DNA of 49,446 bases from Paraburkholderia aspalathi (GTDB taxonomy: Bacteria > Pseudomonadota > Gammaproteobacteria > Burkholderiales > Burkholderiaceae): positions 1 through 49,446 of the forward strand of contig NZ_FPBH01000048.1 in NCBI RefSeq assembly GCF_900116445.1, given 5' to 3'. Numbering within the stretch: position 1 is the stretch's first letter; each line of letters begins with the position of its first letter. The notes below the pieces were generated by a model. That model was not told where the DNA came from. It did no database searches and saw nothing but the letters and a program-made list of their open reading frames with translations. This document shows, piece after piece, positions 31,409 through 42,044 of this stretch. Made by a program: the position numbers and the translations under genes.

Positions 31409-32932
31409 TCAAACCGTCGCGACTAGAATCTTGCCAATCTTGGCTTGCCATTCCTTCGGGCCAGTCTGGTGCACCGAGGTGCCGTTCGAATCGACGGCGA
31501 CTGTCACCGGCATATCCTGCACGTCGAACTCGTAGATGGCTTCCATGCCGAGGTCTTCGAACGCGAGAACCTTCGCGCTGCGAATTGCTTTCGACACGAG
31601 GTAAGCGGCGCCGCCCACGGCCATCAGATACGCGGCCTTGTGCTTCTTGATCGCCTCGATCGCAACCGGGCCACGCTCGGCTTTGCCGATCATCGAAATA
31701 AGACCGGTTTGCGACAACATCGTCTCGGTGAACTTGTCCATCCGCGTGGCGGTGGTCGGGCCTGCCGGGCCGACGGCTTCGTCACGCACCGGATCGACCG
31801 GGCCGACGTAATAGATCACGCGATTCGTGAAGTCGACCGGCAGCTTTTCGCCCTTCGCGAGCATGTCGGCGATGCGCTTATGTGCCGCGTCGCGGCCCGT
31901 CAACATCTTGCCCGACAGCAGCAGCGTCTGGCCCGGCTTCCATGCTGCGACTTCTTCCGGCGTCAGCGTGTTCAGATCGACGCGCTGGCTCTTTTCCGTA
32001 TCCGGTTCCCACTGCACTCTCGGCCATGCGTCGAGCGACGGCGCTTCGAGCTTGGCCACGCCCGAACCATCCAGTGTGAAGTGCGCGTGACGGGTCGCTG
32101 CGCAGTTCGGGATGATTGCGATCGGCTTGCTCGCCGCGTGCGTCGGCGCGGCCATGATCTTGACGTCAAGGACCGTAGCCAGACCGCCGAGACCTTGCGC
32201 ACCGATACCGAGCGCGTTGACCTTCTCGTGCAGTTCGACGCGCAGTTCTTCGATCCAGTCCTGCGGGCCGCGTGCGATCACGTCCTGAATGTCGATCGGA
32301 TCCATCAGCGATTCCTTCGCCATCACCATCGCTTTCTCAGCGGTGCCGCCGATGCCGATGCCGAGCATGCCCGGCGGGCACCAGCCTGCGCCCATGGTCG
32401 GCACGGTCTTCAGAATCCAGTCGACGATCGAATCCGACGGGTTCAGCATTGCGAACTTCGACTTGTTTTCCGAGCCGCCGCCCTTCGCCGCAACCTGCAC
32501 GTCGACCTTGTCGCCCGGCACGATCTCGTAGTGGATCACGGCCGGCGTGTTGTCTTTCGTGTTCTTGCGCGCGCCTTCCGGCGGGCTCACGATCGATGCG
32601 CGCAGCACGTTGTCCGGGTTCAGATAACCGCGGCGCACGCCTTCGTTGATCATTTCGGTGACGCCCATCGTCGCACCGTCCCAACGCACGTCCATGCCGA
32701 CCTTCACGAACACCGTGACGATGCCGGTGTCCTGGCAGATCGGGCGTTTGCCTTCGGCGCACATGCGGCTGTTGGTGAGAATCTGCGCGATCGCGTCCTT
32801 CGCGGCGGGGCTCTCTTCGAGCTCGTAAGCGCGGCCCAAGGCCTGGATGTAATCGAGCGGGTGGTAATAGCTGATGTACTGAAGCGAATCAGCAATGCTC
32901 TGAATCAGATCTTCCTGTTTGATGACGGTCAT
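31409..32932 (-). CDS. fumA: Fumarate hydratase, class I
   Basis: A 507-residue class I fumarase, an oxygen-sensitive [4Fe-4S] enzyme that interconverts fumarate and malate in the citric acid cycle. The N-terminal domain contains the cluster ligand in KRPICQDTGIVTVFVK (Cys66), and further Cys ligands appear in GAGWCPPGMLGIGIGG and IPNCAATRH. The C-terminal domain has the conserved GPAGPTTATRMDKF. One long chain holds both domains, unlike the two-subunit tartrate-dehydratase-like forms. The start MTVIKQEDLI fits homologues. It is followed by a strong terminator, and yqhA lies upstream (57-base gap) on the same strand. Confidence 0.96.
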   Translation of the reverse strand: MTVIKQEDLIQSIADSLQYISYYHPLDYIQALGRAYELEESPAAKDAIAQILTNSRMCAEGKRPICQDTGIVTVFVKVGMDVRWDGATMGVTEMINEGVRRGYLNPDNVLRASIVSPPEGARKNTKDNTPAVIHYEIVPGDKVDVQVAAKGGGSENKSKFAMLNPSDSIVDWILKTVPTMGAGWCPPGMLGIGIGGTAEKAMVMAKESLMDPIDIQDVIARGPQDWIEELRVELHEKVNALGIGAQGLGGLATVLDVKIMAAPTHAASKPIAIIPNCAATRHAHFTLDGSGVAKLEAPSLDAWPRVQWEPDTEKSQRVDLNTLTPEEVAAWKPGQTLLLSGKMLTGRDAAHKRIADMLAKGEKLPVDFTNRVIYYVGPVDPVRDEAVGPAGPTTATRMDKFTETMLSQTGLISMIGKAERGPVAIEAIKKHKAAYLMAVGGAAYLVSKAIRSAKVLAFEDLGMEAIYEFDVQDMPVTVAVDSNGTSVHQTGPKEWQAKIGKILVATV

Positions 32933-32989
32933 GATGGCTAGCTCAGTGGGGACAATGGCGCTTGTTATCAGACTCGCAGGGCAGTGCGG

Positions 32990-33598
32990 TCAGTCGTGCG
33001 CCTTCAGGGGAGTGGAACCGTTAGAACCCAGCGGCTGTATGCCGACGGGTTCCTGAAAATGTTTTGGATGCGTATGCGTGGTCAGGCGGTCGACCAGCGC
33101 CATCACCACCGCCGAGAGAAGGAACGCGACGTGGATGATGACCTGCCACATGATGGTGTGCGTCGAATTCTGGTCGGGGCTGATGAAGGTCTTCAACAGA
33201 TGGATCGACGAGATGCTGATCAGCGCCATCGACAATTTAACTTTCAGCACGCCGGCGTTCACGTGGTCGAGCCATTCCGGTTCGTCCGGATGACCCTCAA
33301 CGCCCAGGCGCGACACGAAGGTTTCATACCCGCCGATGATCACCATGATCAGCAGGTTCGAGATCATCACCACGTCGATCAGGCCGAGCACCACCAGCAT
33401 GATGTTGGTTTCGTCGAGCGTCATGGACGCGCTGACCAGATGCCAGACTTCTTTCAGGAACAGGACGACGTACACGCCTTGCGCGACGATCAGGCCGAGG
33501 TAGAGCGGCACTTGCAGCCAGCGGCTCATGAAGATGAGGGCGGGGAGCGGGCGCAGCGGGCGGCGCTGACGGGCTGAGTCGAGGCGCGGAGCGGACAT
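32990..33598 (-). CDS. yqhA: YqhA-family membrane protein (UPF0114)
   Basis: A 202-residue inner-membrane protein of the YqhA/UPF0114 (TIGR00645) family, with four hydrophobic segments at about residues 27-50, 64-88, 118-140 and 152-172. The conserved start of the core is SRWLQVPLYLGLIVAQGVYVVLF, and LIDVVMISNLLIMVIIGGYETFVSRL is characteristic. The function of the family is not established. I use ATG 33598; a TTG at 33604 and an internal Met26 are alternatives. It may be co-transcribed with fumA, which starts 57 bases downstream. Confidence 0.9.
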   Translation of the reverse strand: MSAPRLDSARQRRPLRPLPALIFMSRWLQVPLYLGLIVAQGVYVVLFLKEVWHLVSASMTLDETNIMLVVLGLIDVVMISNLLIMVIIGGYETFVSRLGVEGHPDEPEWLDHVNAGVLKVKLSMALISISSIHLLKTFISPDQNSTHTIMWQVIIHVAFLLSAVVMALVDRLTTHTHPKHFQEPVGIQPLGSNGSTPLKAHD

Positions 33599-34401
33599 AG
33601 GCAAGAGTCAGATGAAACGCAGGTGACGGAACACGAACCAAATGCGCTGACCCGAAGCGCAAACAAACGCGCGGATCATGCACGCAAACGAGGCGCAGAC
33701 GGCGCGGTACGCGGCCAGGGAAGGCCGGAAAAGCTCGCGTCAGGCGCGCTATTGTACAGCGTCGGGTGAATTTGCTGCGCCGCCGCGGGCAGTGCGGCGC
33801 TTATGAGGCCACCGGCGGCATCGCTTGACCTTCAGGCTCGCCGGTCCGATCCCTGCCGTCGCGCATCACGCAGGCGAGGTAATGAGACGCAGGGAGTAGC
33901 GATTCAAGCTGGAATCCACACGGCTAGTTCAGTTAGCATTGTAAGAGGGCGTGTGAGCCAGCATAAAGGCGAAGTGCCGGTGGGGCGCAAGTGATGCTTC
34001 CCGTGGACCCGATTTCGGCATGGATCGCTTGTATCGGCATGTCGATCAGTACGCATGAACGGACCGTAACGCGTAGCATGCCGTGCGTGACCAGTCTGAA
34101 CCGCGTAAGGGTTTTCGCCCGTCACGCGATGCACCGCACGTAAGTGGCCGGTAAGTTGCAAAGTTTATGTTTAAGCATGAGAGCGGAACGCCAGCCATTC
34201 ATTTATGTTGCGGTGCGGCATAGATGGAAGTGAAAGGTGAACGGGCCGCGGCGCAGCGATCGGTGATTGCTGCGCGAGGGTTGGAGACAGCGCGCGGCCT
34301 ATCGATCACGAATGATCACGAATGGCGGCGGCATCATGACATGGCGAGCCACAGGCGCGCCGGCACAGGTTTTACGTTTCATCTTCACCAAGGGGTTGTC
34401 G
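33599..34401. other. Long divergent region before acs
   Basis: About 800 bases with no convincing gene. It contains a hairpin (GCGCCGC 33778-33784 with GCGGCGC 33795-33801), an AT-rich patch around 34155-34180 that could hold the acs promoter, and a 10-bp tandem duplication at 34304-34323. A 50-codon frame at about 33993-34143 has no recognisable product. Such a long regulatory region would suit carbon-source control of acs. Confidence 0.5.
34304..34323 (+). repeat. Two tandem copies of a 10-bp unit before acs
   Basis: GATCACGAAT occurs twice in direct succession about 80-98 bases before the acs start. The spacing of one helical turn would suit a regulator that binds direct repeats, but chance duplication is equally possible. 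Confidence 0.6.
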
Positions 34402-36384
<1,983 letters not shown>

Positions 36385-36473
36385 GCTTAGGTTTGCCTGG
36401 GTTTTCAGCAAGGGTATGTCGAACGATATGCCCTTGGCTGGAGCCAGGTATCGACCACTTAGGTCAGGCAGTT

Positions 36474-36519
36474 AAAGCCATCGCGCGGACAATCCCGATT
36501 GCCTGCCCGGTGGCTTTTT
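36474..36519 (+). terminator. Terminator-like hairpin after acs
   Basis: AAAGCCATCG (36474-36483) pairs with CGGTGGCTTT (36508-36517, one G-U pair) around a 24-base loop and is followed by TT. Another hairpin (CAAGGG/CCCTTG, 36408-36436) lies closer to acs. Partial read-through into the symporter genes is plausible. Confidence 0.6.
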
Positions 36520-36532
36520 GATACATAGGCGC

Positions 36533-36925
36533 ATGGCTGCGCCACACCACACCTCTCACGCCACGCTCAATCCCGCACCCGAACCCCCTCCGGTCTCGGC
36601 AGCGATGGCGCGCGCGCATCAGAAATACTGGCGCTTCAATCTCGCGTTGATCGCGACGTTGATGACCTTGGGCTTCGTGGTGTCGTTCGTCTTGCCGCTG
36701 GTGGCGCCGGCGTTGGATCAGGTGCGCTTCATCGGCTTCCGGTTGCCGTTCTACTTCGGTGCGCAAGGGGCGATTCTGATCTACGTGGCGTTGATCGTCG
36801 TTTATATCCTGCTGATGCAGCGCGCCGACCGCCGTCTGCAACGCGCTTTCGATGCGGATGCCAGTGCTGGTGCCAACGCTGGTGCCAGTACCGATTCCAC
36901 CGCGCCCACTGCGCGCGGAAGCTGA
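36533..36925 (+). CDS. DUF4212 protein, small subunit of sodium/solute symporter
   Basis: A 130-residue membrane protein with two helices at about residues 35-58 and 74-96. The core HQKYWRFNLALIATLMTLGFVVSFVL and FYFGAQGAILIYVALIVVYILLMQ match the DUF4212/TIGR03647 family, the small subunit that accompanies VC_2705-type sodium/solute symporters. The first 25 residues are a hydrophilic Pro-rich arm and the last 30 an Ala/Thr/Ser-rich tail. ATG 36533 is used; a TTG at 36518 is possible and the ribosome binding site is weak. The large subunit starts four bases after its stop, so the two are coupled. Confidence 0.88.
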   Translation: MAAPHHTSHATLNPAPEPPPVSAAMARAHQKYWRFNLALIATLMTLGFVVSFVLPLVAPALDQVRFIGFRLPFYFGAQGAILIYVALIVVYILLMQRADRRLQRAFDADASAGANAGASTDSTAPTARGS

Positions 36926-36929
36926 GCCG

Positions 36930-38948
36930 ATGAAGCTCACGAACCGGCTGATCCGCTCATACGCGCTCTATACGCTCGGTTTCCTGCTTTTCATTTATGT
37001 GATGTGGCGCATCGAGCGGACCACCGGTCCCGGTGTATGGATCGGCTATGTGTTCCTGTTCGTGCCGATCGCGGTGTATGCGGTGATCGGATTGCTGTCG
37101 CGCACGTCCGACCTCGTTGAATACTACGTAGCGGGGCGGCGCGTGCCGTCTGTCTTCAACGGCATGGCGACTGCGGCCGACTGGTTGTCCGCCGCATCGT
37201 TCATCGGCCTCGCCGGGTCGATCTATGCGACCGGATATGACGGTCTTGCGTATCTGATGGGGTGGACCGGCGGCTATTGTCTCGTCGCGTTCCTGCTGGC
37301 GCCATATGTGCGCAAACTCGCGCGCTATACGATTCCCGACTTTCTCGGCACGCGCTTTTCGAGTAACGCGGTGCGTGGACTCGCTGCGTTAGCGGCGATT
37401 CTCTGTTCGTTCGTTTATCTGGTCGCGCAGATTCAGGGCGTCGGCTTGATCGCGACGCGGTTTATCGGCGTGGATTTCGCCGTCGGCATTTTCTGCGGAC
37501 TCGCGGGCATTCTCGTGTGTTCGTTTCTGGGCGGCATGCGTGCGGTGACGTGGACCCAGGTCGCGCAATACATCATCCTGATCGCGGCGATTCTGATTCC
37601 CGTGTCGATGATCGCGCATAAAGATGGTCTCGGCTGGGTGCCGCAGTTCAACTACGGGCGCTTGATGGAGCGCGTCGAAGGTCTGGAGAAGCAGGTGCGC
37701 GACGCGCCGCTCGAGCAGACCGTACGCGACGACTATCGGCGGCGCGCCGAGTTGATGCAGATGCGGCTCGACACGTTGCCGCAATCGTTCGTCGACGAGA
37801 AGCTGCGCCTCATGCAGGAAGTCGCGGACTTACGGCGCCACAATGGCCCGCTGCGTGAGATCAAGGAACGCGAGCGGGCGCTCGAACAATTTCCGCGCGA
37901 TGCCGCCTCCGCGCAGATCGTCTGGACCCAACGCCGCGATGAGATGCTGATGCGCGCGGCCGCGCCGGTGCCGATGCACGAGCCGTTTCCGGTCACGAGC
38001 GAAGAAAACAGGCGCACACACGAACGCAATTTTCTGTCGCTGCTGCTGTGTCTTTCGCTTGGTACCGCGAGCCTGCCGCATATCCTGACGCGCTACAACA
38101 CGACGACCTCGGTGGCGTCCGCACGACGCTCGGTCGGCTGGACGCTGTTCTTCGTCGCGTTGTTCTATTTGACGGTGCCTGTGCTGGCAGTGCTGATCAA
38201 GTACGAGATGCTAACCAACCTAGTGGGCCATCACTTTTCCGATTTACCGCAGTGGCTTACGCAGTGGCGTAGGGTCGAGCCGAGTCTGATCAGTCTTGCT
38301 GACACGAACGGCGACGGTATCGTGCGCTGGAGCGAGATCCAGATGCAGCCGGATATGGTGGTGCTCGCCGCGCCCGAGATCGCGGGGCTGCCGTATGTGA
38401 TGTCCGGACTGATCGCGGCCGGTGCGTTGGCCGCGGCGCTCTCGACTGCGGACGGTTTGCTGCTGACCATCGCCAACGCGTTATCGCACGACGTCTACTA
38501 CCACATGGTCGATCCGACGGCATCGAGCCAGCGGCGCGTGACGATCTCGAAGATTTTGTTGTTGGGGGTGGCGTTATTCGCCTCGTATGTGGCTTCCCTG
38601 AATACGGGGAATATTCTGTTTCTGGTGGGCGCGGCATTTTCGCTGGCGGCTTCGAGTCTGTTTCCTGTGCTGGTGCTGGGGGTGTTCTGGAAGCGGACCA
38701 CGCGGCTTGGGGCCGTGGCGGGTATGGTGGCGGGGCTGGTGGTGTGCATCTACTACATCGTGTCGACGTATCCATTCTTCACGCAGATGACGGGCTTTGC
38801 TGGCGCGCGGTGGTTCGGGATCGAGCCGATCAGTTCGGGCGTGTTCGGCGTGCCCGCGGGGTTTCTGGTTGCGATCGGGGTGAGCCTCGTGGACCGGAAA
38901 CCGGACGCCTATACGAGGGCGCTGGTGGACTACATCCGGCATCCTTAA
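36930..38948 (+). CDS. Sodium/solute symporter large subunit with EF-hand-like loop
   Basis: A 672-residue SSS-family transporter, probably of the VC_2705 type. The membrane core is split: residues about 12-230 hold the first helices (VEYYVAGRRVPSVFNGMATAADWLSAASFIG is the sodium-site signature), and 365-655 the rest. Between them lies a charged, helical, Arg/Glu-rich segment (about 240-360) that ordinary members lack. A second feature is DTNGDGIVRWSE at residues 458-469, a complete EF-hand loop with Asp458, Asn460, Asp462 and Glu469 at calcium positions 1, 3, 5 and 12. Acetate or a short acid is the likely substrate, from the acs neighbourhood; this is inference. Confidence 0.9.
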   Translation: MKLTNRLIRSYALYTLGFLLFIYVMWRIERTTGPGVWIGYVFLFVPIAVYAVIGLLSRTSDLVEYYVAGRRVPSVFNGMATAADWLSAASFIGLAGSIYATGYDGLAYLMGWTGGYCLVAFLLAPYVRKLARYTIPDFLGTRFSSNAVRGLAALAAILCSFVYLVAQIQGVGLIATRFIGVDFAVGIFCGLAGILVCSFLGGMRAVTWTQVAQYIILIAAILIPVSMIAHKDGLGWVPQFNYGRLMERVEGLEKQVRDAPLEQTVRDDYRRRAELMQMRLDTLPQSFVDEKLRLMQEVADLRRHNGPLREIKERERALEQFPRDAASAQIVWTQRRDEMLMRAAAPVPMHEPFPVTSEENRRTHERNFLSLLLCLSLGTASLPHILTRYNTTTSVASARRSVGWTLFFVALFYLTVPVLAVLIKYEMLTNLVGHHFSDLPQWLTQWRRVEPSLISLADTNGDGIVRWSEIQMQPDMVVLAAPEIAGLPYVMSGLIAAGALAAALSTADGLLLTIANALSHDVYYHMVDPTASSQRRVTISKILLLGVALFASYVASLNTGNILFLVGAAFSLAASSLFPVLVLGVFWKRTTRLGAVAGMVAGLVVCIYYIVSTYPFFTQMTGFAGARWFGIEPISSGVFGVPAGFLVAIGVSLVDRKPDAYTRALVDYIRHP

Positions 38949-39008
38949 GCCGGTTTGCGCATGGGTCTGGCGCAGGGCCCGAAGTTTGCTATAATTCGGC
39001 TCCCCGCC

Positions 39009-39099
39009 GGAGAGATGGATGAGCGGTTTAAGTCGCACGCCTGGAAAGCGTGTATAGGTTAATAACCTATCCGGGGTTCGAATCCCCGTCTCTCCGCCA
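39009..39099 (+). tRNA. serX: tRNA-Ser (GGA anticodon)
   Basis: A complete class II tRNA of 91 bases with encoded CCA. The acceptor strands are GGAGAGA (39009-39015) and TCTCTCC (39089-39095), followed by G and CCA. The anticodon loop CTGGAAA gives anticodon GGA, which reads UCC and UCU. The long variable arm (TATAGGTTAATAACCTAT region) and the TTCGAATCC T-loop are typical of serine tRNAs. A terminator follows within 14 bases. Confidence 0.96.
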
Positions 39100-39112
39100 C
39101 GAATTGAATGAG

Positions 39113-39154
39113 AAGCCGTTGAATCTAAAGAGATTCAACGGCTTTTTGTTTTAT
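39113..39154 (+). terminator. Terminator after tRNA-Ser
   Basis: AAGCCGTTGAATCT (39113-39126) pairs perfectly with AGATTCAACGGCTT (39131-39144) around AAAG and is followed by TTTGTTTTAT. Confidence 0.95.
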
Positions 39155-39523
39155 CGACCCACAAATCGACTATCAGGTGATTTTCTTCATTCGCTGAGTA
39201 CGCGACAGAAAGCTCCTTACGACCGCACGCGGGCATCGTTCAGATTGGCCGGCATGAGAACATGCTTAGCCTGAACGACCGGCGATGTACTCGCATGCTC
39301 CACAAGCGCTCATTGAGTTTGACTCACTATCAATCGGCCACGAAACCAGGCCCGTGAACTGAGCGTGGTAGCGCCGCCATCTATTGATGAACCTCGACCT
39401 GGCTCGCGCCCGAACGCCGAACGCCGCACCTAAAAATCCCCCGCATACCCATAAAAACAAAATAAACAAACTTGCTCTAAACTACCTGCCGCCCCAGCCA
39501 GCCTAGTCGAGAGCAAGACACCA
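39155..39523. other. Intergenic region after tRNA-Ser
   Basis: About 370 bases with no credible gene. CGTTCAG (near 39237) and CTGAACG (near 39272) form a loose inverted repeat, and 39428-39480 is AT-rich and may hold the promoter of the MFS gene. I find no duplicated tRNA 3' end, so there is no sign of an integrated element. Confidence 0.5.
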
Positions 39524-40786
39524 ATGCCCATACCCCCAGCCGACCCCGCCGGCGACCCTAACTTCAGTCTGCCAAAACACCCCGCATTCCAGCGTTTCTG
39601 GTGTACCCGTATCCTTTCATCGCTGTCGTTCCAGATGCTCGCCGTGGCCATGGGCTGGCACATCTACGCACTCACGCATAGCGCCTTCGCACTGGGCCTA
39701 GTCGGCCTCGCCCAATTTCTGCCGATGTTCGTGCTGACGCTCGTGGTCGGCCACGTCGCTGATCGTTACGACCGTCGCCGGATTGCGGCCATCTGTCAAA
39801 GCCTCGAAAGCGTCGCTGCATTGTTATTCGCCTTCGGCACCTTCGGCGGCTGGATCAGCGCGCCGGTCATCTATGTGCTGGCCGCATGCGTGGGCGCGGC
39901 GCGCGCCTTCGAATCGCCCGCGGTTGCATCGCTGTTGCCGGGCGTCGTGCCACGCGGACAATTGCCCAAAGCGACGGCATGGGCCACCTCCGCAAATCAA
40001 ACCGCCCAGATCGCAGGTCCAGCATTGGGCGGCCTGCTGTACGGTGTCGGTCCGGGCGTGGCCTACCTCGCGTGCACGCTGTCATTCGCGGCCGCCGCTG
40101 CCACTGTGTGGGCCATTCCGTTGCAGGCCAAGCTGGCGAGCCGCGCGCCGGTGACGCTCGAATCGGTGTTCTCGGGCATCGCCTTCATTCGCAAAGAGCC
40201 CGTGATACTCGGTGCACTATCGCTTGATCTGTTCGCCGTGCTGTTCGGTGGCGCGACAGCGCTGCTGCCGGTTTTTGCGCGTGACATCCTGCATACCGGA
40301 CCGCTCGGTCTCGGCCTGTTGCGCTCAGGCACCGCCATCGGCGCGCTCGCGGGCACCATCTGGCTCGCGCATTTCCCGTTACGCAACCGGCCCGGCGCTG
40401 CGATGTTCGGCGGCGTGATTGCGTTCGGCGCGGCCACCGTGGTGTTCGGTTTGTCGCATCAATTCTTGCTGTCGCTCTTCGCGCTCATGGTGCTGGGCGC
40501 ATCGGACACCATCAGCGTGGTGGTGCGCCTGTCGCTCGTACAACTGCGTACGCCGGACGAAATGCTGGGTCGCGTCAGTGCGGTCAATTCGCTTTTCATC
40601 GGGACGTCGAACCAACTGGGTGAATTCGAATCCGGTGTGACGGCAGGGTGGTGGGGCGCGCAACCGGCAGTACTGGTGGGCGGCATCGCAACGATTGCCG
40701 TCGCTCTGCTGTGGATGCGATTCTTTCCGGAACTCAAGAACACACGCTCGCTGGAGCGGGAAGAAGCGTTGGCGCCAAGTCATTGA
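39524..40786 (+). CDS. MFS transporter, EntS/multidrug-type
   Basis: A 420-residue major facilitator with about 12 helices, resembling the EntS-like branch (enterobactin exporter and related drug exporters). The start of the core is FQRFWCTRILSSLSFQMLAVAMGWHIYALTHSAFALGLVG, and the loop between helices 2 and 3 carries GHVADRYDRRR, the MFS signature. The LQLRTPDEMLGRVSAVN-like segment (VQLRTPDEMLGRVSAVNSLFIG) is typical of this branch. It stands alone between tRNA-Ser and a LysR gene, so the substrate cannot be inferred; siderophore export is not supported by any neighbouring synthesis gene. Confidence 0.88.
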   Translation: MPIPPADPAGDPNFSLPKHPAFQRFWCTRILSSLSFQMLAVAMGWHIYALTHSAFALGLVGLAQFLPMFVLTLVVGHVADRYDRRRIAAICQSLESVAALLFAFGTFGGWISAPVIYVLAACVGAARAFESPAVASLLPGVVPRGQLPKATAWATSANQTAQIAGPALGGLLYGVGPGVAYLACTLSFAAAAATVWAIPLQAKLASRAPVTLESVFSGIAFIRKEPVILGALSLDLFAVLFGGATALLPVFARDILHTGPLGLGLLRSGTAIGALAGTIWLAHFPLRNRPGAAMFGGVIAFGAATVVFGLSHQFLLSLFALMVLGASDTISVVVRLSLVQLRTPDEMLGRVSAVNSLFIGTSNQLGEFESGVTAGWWGAQPAVLVGGIATIAVALLWMRFFPELKNTRSLEREEALAPSH

Positions 40787-40895
40787 TCGCAACGTTGGAG
40801 GCGAAACCCTGCAATTGCGCGCTGCATCGCACGCGTGATTCGACGTGTGCTTCGACCCGCTATGATGGTGGCAACCTCACTCGGCCACCTTCATC

Positions 40896-41840
40896 ATGCG
40901 GATCGCCCCTTTACCCCCGCTTCAATGCCTGATCGCGTTCGAGTCGGCCGTACGCCATGCCAGCTTCACTAAAGCGGCCGTAGAACTGCATCTGACGCAA
41001 AGCGCGGTCAGCCGCCAGATTGCGCAGCTCGAAGACTTCCTCGGCCGCTCGCTCTTCGTGCGCGAACATCGCGCCCTACGGTTGACGATCGCCGGCGAAC
41101 GTTACGCGAAGCATGTGCAGTGGCTGCTTGCCAATTGCTCGGAAGCCACACTCGACGTGATGAAGCGATACGGCGATCTGGAGTTGACGATCGCGTGTTC
41201 GTCGGGCGTGGCGGTGTTGTGGCTTACACCTCGCCTCGGTGCGTTTCGCGCCGCCCATCCTAACGTGAAGATCCGGATGATCGTGCGCGACGGGCTCGCA
41301 TCTTTGTCGCCCGCGGAATTCGACGTAGGTCTGTACTACATCCGCCAGCACGCTGAGCCGCATTTCACCGCCCGCCGCATTTTCGACGAAGACGTGTACC
41401 CGGTATGTTCACCCGGATATCTCGCCGGCCGCGTGCTGGAGCCCGCCGATCTCGCGCATGAAACATTGCTGATGCAGGAAGACGGCCAGCGGCAATGGAT
41501 GTCGTGGCCCGAATGGTTCCGGCTTAACAATGTGCAGATGCCTGGCTCGCCACAGTCGGTCGTCATTAATCACTATCCGCAACTCGTGCAGATGGCGATT
41601 CTCGGCCAGGGTGTCGCGCTCGGCTGGCGTCACATGATTGATGCGTGTCTGAACGAGGGGCTGCTGGTGCGCGCCACGCGAGCATCGGCGAGCCACGGTG
41701 GCGGCTACTACGTCGTGTCGCCAAACGACCGCGCTGAGAACCAGGCGGCGCGCCTGTTTACGCGCTGGCTTTTCGAGCAGGCAGAGGCGCAGGCAAGCGG
41801 GCAAACACTCGCTGAGACGAGCAACACACGCGCAACCTGA
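40896..41840 (+). CDS. LysR-family regulator, GcvA-like
   Basis: A 314-residue LysR-type regulator of the GcvA-like group. The helix-turn-helix region (ASFTKAAVELHLTQSAVSRQIAQLEDFLG, residues about 22-50) is followed by an effector domain from about residue 93 (LTIACSSGVAVLWLTPRL). A hydrophilic Ala/Gln/Thr tail ends the protein. It reads towards the MHS transporter and amidohydrolase genes and is a reasonable candidate to regulate them; the intergenic region contains GCATGCG repeats that might be its site. The effector is unknown. Confidence 0.9.
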   Translation: MRIAPLPPLQCLIAFESAVRHASFTKAAVELHLTQSAVSRQIAQLEDFLGRSLFVREHRALRLTIAGERYAKHVQWLLANCSEATLDVMKRYGDLELTIACSSGVAVLWLTPRLGAFRAAHPNVKIRMIVRDGLASLSPAEFDVGLYYIRQHAEPHFTARRIFDEDVYPVCSPGYLAGRVLEPADLAHETLLMQEDGQRQWMSWPEWFRLNNVQMPGSPQSVVINHYPQLVQMAILGQGVALGWRHMIDACLNEGLLVRATRASASHGGGYYVVSPNDRAENQAARLFTRWLFEQAEAQASGQTLAETSNTRAT

Positions 41841-41846
41841 CTGCCT

Positions 41847-41879
41847 TTCGCATGCGCTACGCGCATGCGTGCATGCGAA
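41847..41879. promoter_or_regulatory. GCATGCG repeats before the MHS gene
   Basis: TTCGCATGC (41847-41855) and GCATGCGAA (41871-41879) form a 9-bp inverted repeat, with a further CGCATGCG between them. It lies directly after the LysR gene and about 170 bases before the transporter. It may be an operator or a terminator stem without a T-run. Confidence 0.5.
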
Positions 41880-42044
41880 TCTTTCGTTTCGAAAACAAAT
41901 CAGGTCTCTCTACGATCGGCTTTATGCATGCAGAGGCGACGTTCTATTCCGACGTGCCGCCTTGCTGGCAAACGCTCGCCCGACCCGTAGCCACGCAGCA
42001 GCCGCATCAATAGCGGCACAAGCAGCCTGATAAGGAAAGAGACC

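Noticed and set aside
31445..32941. 498-codon open frame opposite fumarase
   Set aside because: Antisense shadow; Arg/His-rich without domain, while fumarase is well conserved on the other strand.
33993..34143. 50-codon frame before acs
   Set aside because: No recognisable product, Arg/Thr/Ser-rich, and ribosome binding site not convincing.
39009..39523. tRNA-Ser as a possible phage or island attachment site
   Set aside because: No repeat of the tRNA 3' end downstream and no integrase gene in the window.
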